Source: Lichenostomus cassidix
Taxonomy: Eukaryota; Chordata; Aves; Passeriformes; Meliphagidae
Reading direction: 5' to 3'
DNA: 64,000 nt
Assembly: GCA_008360975.2 (NCBI GenBank)
Contig: CM039210.1
Span: 20,793,007 to 20,857,006 of the forward strand
In this document: positions 57,427 to 64,000 of the stretch, piece after piece
Position numbering within the stretch: the first letter of the stretch is position 1
Layout: every line of letters begins with the position of its first letter
Position numbers and translations under genes: made by a program
The notes under the pieces: model-generated
What the model was told of the DNA's origin: nothing
The model's input: the letters and a program-made list of their open reading frames with translations, nothing else
The model's database searches: none

Positions 57427-58016
57427 TCATTCATTGGCAAAACATGTATTTACCTTTCCATATTTAGAAACTGGACAAGACCACATCTGGCCTTGTTTGG
57501 GGGTGTAGGATCAAAGACAACTCCCTTGGTTCCTCCTTGAGCCCTGGCCAGGCTTTGGGAGAAACCCAACAGGAGAATGGAACCAGGCGTTCCCGCACTA
57601 GACATTATGGTAGCTTGTTTATAAGTTTGTATAAAAACGGGACCCCTCTCACAGTGAAGTCAGAAGCCTCGTGGCCTGCAAGGTGGATGCACTGCAGAAT
57701 TTCCCAGTTACCAGGTGTGGTTCTCCAGTCATTCGCTGTGACAGCTTCCCCCAGCTGATGCTTGCGGATCTGGATGAAGGGGTAAAGTATTGGGGTAACT
57801 AGTGATGTATCTTTCTTATTCACTACAGGCAGTCTTTTGTAGTAATGGTTAGATGCATTGCTTAGCTTCTCCTTTTGTAATTCTTTGCAATTTTGCATTA
57901 CAGTAAATTATACTTATTCCTTAATTGGTGTCTGTCTTTGGTGGTGACCCTGTCCACCAGCAAAACAACTGTTTCCAGAAGAGACATTCATTCAAATTCT
58001 AGGCTTTTGCCTAAAT
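57427..58016. other. Intron sequence without recognised features
   Basis: No gene or repeat family recognised. Confidence 0.5.
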
Positions 58017-58695
58017 ATCATAGAATCATAGAATCATAGATTGGTTTGAGTTGGAAGGGACCTTAAAGATCATCTAGTTCCAAACCCCCCGCCATGGGCA
58101 GAGAAACCGTCCACTAGACCAGGTTGCTCAAAGCCCTATCCAACCAGTCCTTGAACACTAACAGGGATGGGGCATCCACAGCTTCTCTGGGAAACCTGTG
58201 CCAGGGCCTCATCACCCTCACAGGGAAGAATTTCTTCCTAATATCTAAACTTTATTTAAACTCTTTAAAACCATATGTGTTAATAACACCAAGGTTGCGG
58301 TTTTGATCCCTGTATGGGCTGATCACGTAAGAGTTGGACTCGATCCTTGTGGGTCCGTTCCAACTCAGAATATTCTATGAAAAAATGTCGCTACAGGCAC
58401 TGGCAAAAAGTCTCTCTTTGTTTTTCTTATAAGCCCCCTTTATATATTGAAAACCTGCATTAAGGTCTCCCCAAAGCCTTCTCCAGGCTGAACAGCCCCA
58501 ATTCTCAGCCTGTCTTCATAGGAGATGTGTTCCAGCCCTCTGATTATTTTTATGGCTCTCTTCTGGACCCACTCCAACAAGCCCATGTCTTTCTTGTGCT
58601 GGGGACCCCAGAACTTGGTGCAGTACTCCAGGTGGGGTCACATGAGAGTGGAGTAGAAGGGGAGAATCACTTCCCTTGACCTGCTGCTTAGTCAT
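58017..58695 (-). repeat. CR1 LINE fragment, split by a SINE
   Basis: The plus strand begins with repeated ATCATAGA units and GAGTTGGAAGGGACCTTAAAG, the complement of the CR1 3' end, then 3' UTR and ORF2 C-terminus. A SINE (about 58278-58377) interrupts it between CTTTAAAACCATATGTG and GTCGCTACAGGC. Confidence 0.92.
58278..58377 (+). repeat. tRNA-derived SINE with CR1-like tail (TguSINE1-like)
   Basis: The 5' part AACACCAAGGTTGCGG followed by TTTTGATCCCTGTATGGGC resembles the T-arm end of a tRNA with the Pol III B box. The 3' part AGAGTTGGACTCGATCC and GGTCCGTTCCAACTCAG is a CR1 tail, ending ATATTCTATG. This composition is that of TguSINE1, described from passerines. It is 5'-truncated, so the A box is missing. 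Confidence 0.8.
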
Positions 58696-58955
58696 ATGAA
58701 AGAAAGAACATTATCATATGGGTTTACATGGTACAAAACATAAATGCAGATCAAGCTGATCATACTAACATAATAAACACATTTTTCCCATGTAGCTATT
58801 TGGGATCTCATTGTGCTATATAATACAGTCAATAAGATTTATCAACTTATGTTAGAAACATAAAGCTATTATATATCAAATATTAGGTATTCAGATGCTT
58901 GTCTTATAGTTTCAATTGTCCATAACACCTATTTGCTTAATCAGAACTACACCTG

Positions 58956-59428
58956 TGTCCTAGGTTACAATAGAGATGTATTTAGTATTCTATTACCACA
59001 AGCGGTGGGGCATTAGCTGTTATCTCCTGCTATGACTTGTCCCTGATAACAGTCAATGGGCCATCAAGAACCCACCCCATGATTCATGGACTTATCCTAT
59101 TGTGAGATGCTCCACCCAGGAGGGAGAAGCCAAGCATTCCCACCTGAATATAACCTGGATTTGGAACTGCCCAAGCAGCCCTGTCTACTGGATTCCCAGA
59201 GGACAAGAGCTAGCACTGGACCTTCAGGAGGAAACCAGACCTTCCACAGGATCACCGCTTGAACTGAACTACTTCATTTGGACTGCGACCACCACCCTAA
59301 AAGGGTGTCAGGTTGTATCTGACTTTGTCAGTGTTTTTCCTTGTATTATTGCACTTCTTTTTAATTTTGCTATTAAATTATAATCCTGACTTGCGATCTC
59401 CCACTAGTTTGTTTTCAAACTAATATAT
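58956..59428 (+). repeat. 5' LTR of the second ERVL
   Basis: It starts TGTCCTAGGTTACAATAGAG, a form of the common avian ERVL start. An ATTAAA signal is near 59365. The end lies just before the primer site, around AAACTAATATA, with the terminal CA apparently decayed. Confidence 0.82.
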
Positions 59429-59433
59429 GTTTT

Positions 59434-59451
59434 GGCGCCCAATGTGGGGCA
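59434..59451 (+). other. Primer-binding site of the second ERVL (lysine tRNA type)
   Basis: TGGCGCCCAATGTGGGGC differs at one base from the known tRNA-Lys1,2 site TGGCGCCCAACGTGGGGC, a C to T at a CpG. Confidence 0.8.
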
Positions 59452-59498
59452 CGACCTGAGGGAAAATCAGAAATATAATTCTTTATTACAGAAATCTA

Positions 59499-60929
59499 TT
59501 GACCATGATGCTCAGCTTGTCTATATGGGTACTGTATCTTGCTCTCTATATTTTTCTGCACATGGGAAACTATCTGCCTGTTGTATTGCTCCTGTTGCGA
59601 CCAGGGAATGGCATGAGAATTGCTTTATTGGTTTACTATGCCAATTGCATGATAACCTGTAAGGCGATGAATGCCATTTGGAATACATACTCAATTTTGT
59701 CTGCCTGTCCTAGCCTGAGCTGCTACGTCTGGGACCTCCTCAGCAATCGCACCCAGCCCCTAGGGGTAGGAGGAAAGAGCGGTTTCTTCCAGCCTTTCAG
59801 GCCAGGCACAGCCATTTTTGACAATATTGCATTTTCTCTGGATGTTAAGGATGGCATAATCTTCCTGTCAGTTCTATTTTCTTTTTTCTCTATGACCAGC
59901 ACCATGTACATCATGCTGAGGAACAGAACAATACTTGGTGTGGTACAGCGTTTTCTTGAGGAGGAGGAGAAAAAAAGCAAGTCAGCAGACACCACATCCA
60001 TGCAAACTGCCACCAAGAGGAAAAGAACCAAAAGAGCAGTCAACATCTCAACACAGACCGTCGCTGAACCAGAACAGCTGAAGCCGGTAGCAGTTGTCCC
60101 CGTCCAGAAAAAGAAATCAAAGAGCAAATCAGTCCGCATAGTGACTGATGAGGATGCGGCAGGACCATCGCACCCAGCAGAAGAAACAGAGCCGGAGATC
60201 ATCACTCACTCTCTATCCCTGGGGAGCTCTGTGACCTACGGAGGGAATTCACCCGGCAGGCAAATGAGTCCATCCTGACCTGGCTGCTCTGCATCTGGGA
60301 CGCCACAGCTAACGACACCATTCTGGACGGAAGTGAGGCCAGGAAGCTGGGATCCCTGTCCCAGGATGTGGTCATTGACCAGGGCATTGGGAGAACCCAG
60401 GAAACTCTCAGCCTCTGGTGGAGATTGCTGGTGAGTGTACGGGACAGATACCTCTGTAAAGAAGACCTCCAGATGTACCAAGGAAAATGGAGCACGATAG
60501 AACAAGGTATCTGATGCCTGAGGGAATTGGCCGTGCTAGAGATCGTTCTCGGAAGACAAGAGATTCCCTAAGAGCCCAGATAATGTCCAGTGCACTTCAC
60601 AAATGTGGCTAAAATTCGCACAGCTCAGACCAGAGATATACTCTCATTACCTGACAACACTGCAGTGGAGGGAAGGAGAGGACAAGGTGGGTGTGTTAGC
60701 CAACAAACCGAGAATTTACGAGGACACGGTCACTGCCCCACTATGCACCCATGTCTCATTGGTGGAAACAAAGCTGGCCAAGCAAGTCCGGAGCTTGATT
60801 GAAGAGGGCCGCCAGAAACTAAGGAAAGAGCTCAAAGAAGGAATTTACCATGCCTCACCGGAACCAACAAGAGTCTCTGCCATCAGGAGCAGACGTCTCC
60901 CAGCCAGGGAAAGAAGACAAACTCCATGA
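59499..60929 (+). pseudogene. gag: ERVL gag remnant with hydrophobic N-terminus
   Basis: The first frame (59499-60278, 259 codons) is the longest open frame among the retroelements here. It has a hydrophobic stretch at residues about 5-33, a second at about 117-139 (GIIFLSVLFSFFSMTS), then a basic linker rich in Lys/Arg (KKKSKSKS) and an acidic part (EETEPEIIT). After a frame change, the C-terminal part at 60603-60929 (KLAKQVRSLIEEGRQKLRKE) ends RERRQTP. Its match to the inverted copy in both order and sequence supports one protein design. No zinc knuckle was seen. Confidence 0.75.
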
Positions 60930-61209
60930 GGTAACCTCTGGTTTTTCCTGCAGGAGCATGGAGAAGACATGAGAAAGTAGGATAGGAAACCCACCTCCTC
61001 CTTAGCAGCCGGGGTGCGCGAATTGAAAGGAGAGACATCCTCCTCAGGAGGCTTGTCTAGGTTCAACACTGCTCTGGTCTCTCATGGACAGAACCCCAGA
61101 TGGTATAGGAATGATAATATGACTGATCCACTTGAAGAGACCTCAAGAACACGTTTACAAGAGGAGAGCATCGTGTACCACAACCAAGATTAGAGGGGCC
61201 CTGCCTCTA

Positions 61210-61577
61210 GCCAGGTAGAGGAAAGGGATAACCGGATCTATTGGACTGTGTGGATCTGATGGCCTGGCACGTCTGACCCACAAAGATATACGGCTTTGGT
61301 TGATACCGGCACTCGATGCACTCTGATGCCATCCAGGTATGTGGGAACGGAATCCATTTCTATTTCTGAGGTGTCAGGAGGATCCCAGCAGCTGACTGTA
61401 CTGGAAGCTGAAGTGAGTTTAACTGGGAACAAGTGGCAGAAACACCCCATTGTGACTGGTCCAGAGGCCCCATGCATCCTTGGCATAGACTATCTCAGGA
61501 GTGAATATTTCAAAGACCCAAAGGGATATAGCTGGGCTTTTGGGATAGCAGCCATAGAGACAGAAGACATAAGATGA
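61210..61577 (+). pseudogene. pro: ERVL protease remnant
   Basis: The aspartic protease motif VDTGTRCTLMPS lies at about 61297 with DTG intact. The domain continues through GNKWQKHPIVTGPEAPCILG, a flap and C-terminal region like the inverted copy, and ends in a TGA at 61575. A frame change lies just upstream of the motif. Confidence 0.8.
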
Positions 61578-63026
61578 CTGAATACCCTGCCTGGTCTCTC
61601 AGACGACCCATCTGCCATAGGACTACTGAGTGTTGAAGAACAACGGGTACAAATCGCTACAGCAACAGTGCACTGCCAGCAATACCGTACTGACAGAGAC
61701 TCTGTGGCCCCCATCCATAAGATGATTCGGGAACTGGAGAGCCAAGGGGTGTGGCAAGCACAGACTCTTTCCCGTGTGAATTTTTTCTCTTCTTCTTCCT
61801 GTGTTCTATAAACAAAGATAAAGTTTAGATGTTATTGAAACGGTCTCTGGAAACAAATGCGGTTCAAGCCTAGCCAATCGGCTTAGCAGGAGGTTTTGAA
61901 CTGACCCAATCTGGATGATCTGTGAAAGTCTATATAAGTTGGAATTAATTAATAAAATTAGAATTTTGCCACATTCGGAAGCCTGACTCTTTCTCTCTGC
62001 TAGCTGGTTCAATAGCAGCAAAGGGGTGGTCAGGAAGGCCCGTTCACCCTTTAAAAGCCCTATATGGCCGGTGCGTAAGTCCAGTGAAGAACGGAAACTG
62101 ACGGTGGATTACCGTAGCCTGAATGAAGTCATGCCACCACTGAGTGCTGCTGTACCGGACATGCTGGAACTTCAGTATGAGCTAGAATCCAAGGCAGCAA
62201 AGTGGTATGCGGCCATTGATATTGCCACTGCCTTTATCTCCATTCCTCTGGCAGCAGGATGCAGGCCTCAATTTGCTTTCACCTGGAGGGGCGTGCAGTA
62301 CACATGGAACCGACTGCCCCAGGAGTGGAAGCACAGTCCCACCATCTGCCATGGACTGATCCAGGCTGTACTGGAAAAGGGTGAGGCTCCAGAACATTTG
62401 CAGTATACTGATGACATTGTGTGTGGGGGACACAGCAAAAGAAGTATTTGAGAAAAGAAAGAAAATCATCCGGATTCTCCTGGAAGCCTGCTTCGCCATC
62501 AAGAAAAGCAAAGTCAAGGGACTTGCCCGAGAGATCCAGTTCCTGGGAGTGAAGTGGCAAGACGGACGGCGTCAGATTCCTACCAAGGTCATCAATAAGG
62601 TCACCGCGATGTCCCCACCAACCAACAAGAAGGAGATGCAAGCTTTCCTAGGAACCATAGGCTTTTGAAGAATGCACATTCCTGAGTACAGCCAGATGGT
62701 GACTCCTCTCTACCTCATAACCCATAAGAAGAACAATTTCCACTGGGGCCCTGAACAGCAACAAGCCTTCACTCAGACCAAACAAGAGATTGCTCATGCG
62801 GTCGCCCTTGGCCCAGTCAGGATGGGACCAGAGGTAAAGAATGTGCTTTACTCCTCAGCTAGGAGCCATGGTCTGTCTTAGAGCCTTTGGCAAAAGGTGC
62901 CTGGCGAGACTTGAAGCCAACCACTGGGATTCTGGAGCCGAAGTTACAGAGGGTCCAAAGCCAAATACACTACCACCAAGAAGGAAATCCTGGCAGCCTA
63001 TGGAGATGTCCAAGCCGCCTCAGAAT
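61578..63026 (+). pseudogene. pol: ERVL reverse transcriptase-RNase H remnant
   Basis: The fingers begin LNTLPGLSDDPS and reach ELESQG, where a solo LTR is inserted (61750-62020). The RT resumes at 62026 with SPIWPVRKSSEERKLTVDYR, ESKAAKWYAAIDIATAF (first catalytic Asp) and the YTDD box at about 62405. A frameshift near 62440 is followed by FLGVKWQDG, the thumb (62672-62881) and a piece of RNase H. The sequence then ends. RT residues look catalytically complete, but the gene is broken. Confidence 0.85.
61750..62020 (+). repeat. Short ERVK-type solo LTR (copy 2), inserted in ERVL RT
   Basis: It starts TGTGGCAAGCACAGAC and ends CAATAGCAGCA. A perfect 6-bp duplication AAGGGG flanks it (61744-61749 and 62021-62026). 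AATAAA lies near 61949. Same family as 51960-52220. Confidence 0.93.
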
Positions 63027-64000
63027 TCTTTCAAAGCTCAAACATGCCACTTCTACGAAAATGATAAAGTAATTCTTACTTCAGACACAAAAAAATACAA
63101 GTCCATGGTCTTGCAATCGAAGCCTTCCAACAGCTTGAATCCTCATAGATAACATGAATTTTAAAATAATATACCTTACAGTATTTATTAAGCACTGTAT
63201 ATTCTTATTGGTTTTCAAAGAGAATACATATTAAGAGTACCATAAGGATAATGCTATCTTAACAGGGTAAGTTAAATATTGTCTCACAATAAATATTTTC
63301 TTCTCATATTTAACCCTTTTTCCTTGTAGCAGTGTATAGAACTTCTTCACACTCCTCTTTCTTATTAAGACTGAAAAAAGCAGTAACTATCTAGACCTAC
63401 ACCAACCGAGATTCAAGGCCATTCATAGACCTTTCTTAAAAGAGCATTCATCTCACTCCCATATACTCTCATCCTGGCTACTCTGTTGTCTCAGATTTGC
63501 CTCAGTGTCATTACATGTGATTACATAATTAAACTTTGAAGGGGGGAAAGAAGAGGTATATTAGTCATTTGATAAGGAATAAACAAAACCACTCTTTCAT
63601 AAAATAAAAGGGAAAAAAAGGAAAAAAAATGAAAACACACAAACAGAGGAAACTTTACCTAGGAATCATATGGATAATTCTAGCCATAACCTCCAAAAGA
63701 GGAATAGAAAAGGAGGTAATCAGAGGGAGGTGGGAGGGCAAGGCTAAAGAGTATAAAACTTTCCAATTACCAGCCTTGAGAATGCATTGTGAAATCCTTT
63801 CTCTTCTCATTAATACTCCAAGACTGTAACTGTTGCTTTCTTGGCTATGCACAAAACATAGTTCTTCCTTACTGAAGCCACTGTTCAAAGTGAAAGTTTC
63901 TCACAGGATATTAATAAATGCTAAGACAAGCTATGTGCCCAAAAGACCTGTTCCTTAAAACTTAAAGCACTACTCACATTTCATTTTTCTCTCTCACATA
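63027..64000. other. Intron sequence without recognised features
   Basis: AT-rich intron 1 sequence to the window edge. Confidence 0.55.

Larger units (their letters stand above)
58956..63026 (+). mobile_element. Second ERVL provirus, 3'-truncated
   Basis: 5' LTR, primer site, gag, protease and RT through the start of RNase H are in order on the plus strand. The element ends near 63026, after GCAGCCTATGGAGATGTCC-type sequence, followed by AT-rich intron. Integrase and 3' LTR are missing. A 271-bp solo LTR is inserted in RT. It is related to the inverted copy at 36784-41508 across gag, pro and RT, but its LTR is different. Confidence 0.88.

Noticed and set aside
58278..58330. A functional tRNA gene
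   Set aside because: Only the T-arm side is present, with no A box or acceptor stem; the CR1 tail shows it is a SINE.

Overview
This looks like nuclear DNA from a bird, most likely a songbird (passerine). It carries CR1 LINEs with the avian 3' end, several families of avian endogenous retrovirus (ERV) LTRs, and one short tRNA/CR1-tailed SINE resembling TguSINE1, a family known from passerines. The only host gene I can identify is GNAQ (G protein alpha-q subunit), read on the minus strand. Exon 2 is at 50636-50820 and exon 3 at 15467-15621, with perfect GT/AG splice signals and the expected 185 and 155 bp lengths. The window therefore holds part of intron 1 (50821-64000), all of intron 2 (15622-50635) and part of intron 3 (1-15466). 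In birds GNAQ belongs to the Z-linked block that corresponds to human 9q.

Almost everything else recognisable is transposable-element sequence, about 35 kb of the 64 kb by the spans annotated here. Left part: a GC-rich LTR-like piece (1-~785); a complete but inactivated ERVK-type provirus (2658-11763) with both LTRs, a lysine-tRNA primer site, polypurine tract and 6-bp target duplication, carrying three nested LTR insertions in gag, pol and env; then a cluster of solo LTRs (12024-13585). Middle: a CR1 fragment (18375-18780); a near full-length CR1 (20610-27325) that contains an ERVL-type LTR which itself contains another LTR; a 1.3-kb solo LTR (29517-30816); a second CR1 (31925-33132); a solo LTR (33961-34533); and a composite at 35794-41611 where an inverted, 3'-truncated ERVL provirus splits an ERVL LTR, with yet another solo LTR inside it. 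Right part: an LTR (42597-43812), exon 2, four short solo LTRs, two minus-strand CR1 fragments (one hit by the SINE), and a second 3'-truncated ERVL (58956-~63026).

No retroelement reading frame is intact. Key catalytic residues are lost (protease DTG, integrase second Asp, both CR1 reverse transcriptase sites) and stops or frameshifts are common. The GNAQ exons, in contrast, are fully open.

The observation most worth following is the GNAQ copy itself. It encodes four conservative differences from the vertebrate protein as I recall it, within 113 residues that are almost invariant in vertebrates. It also sits in a repeat load far above ordinary bird DNA. Together these suggest a W-chromosome gametolog, though a Z copy cannot be excluded from sequence alone.
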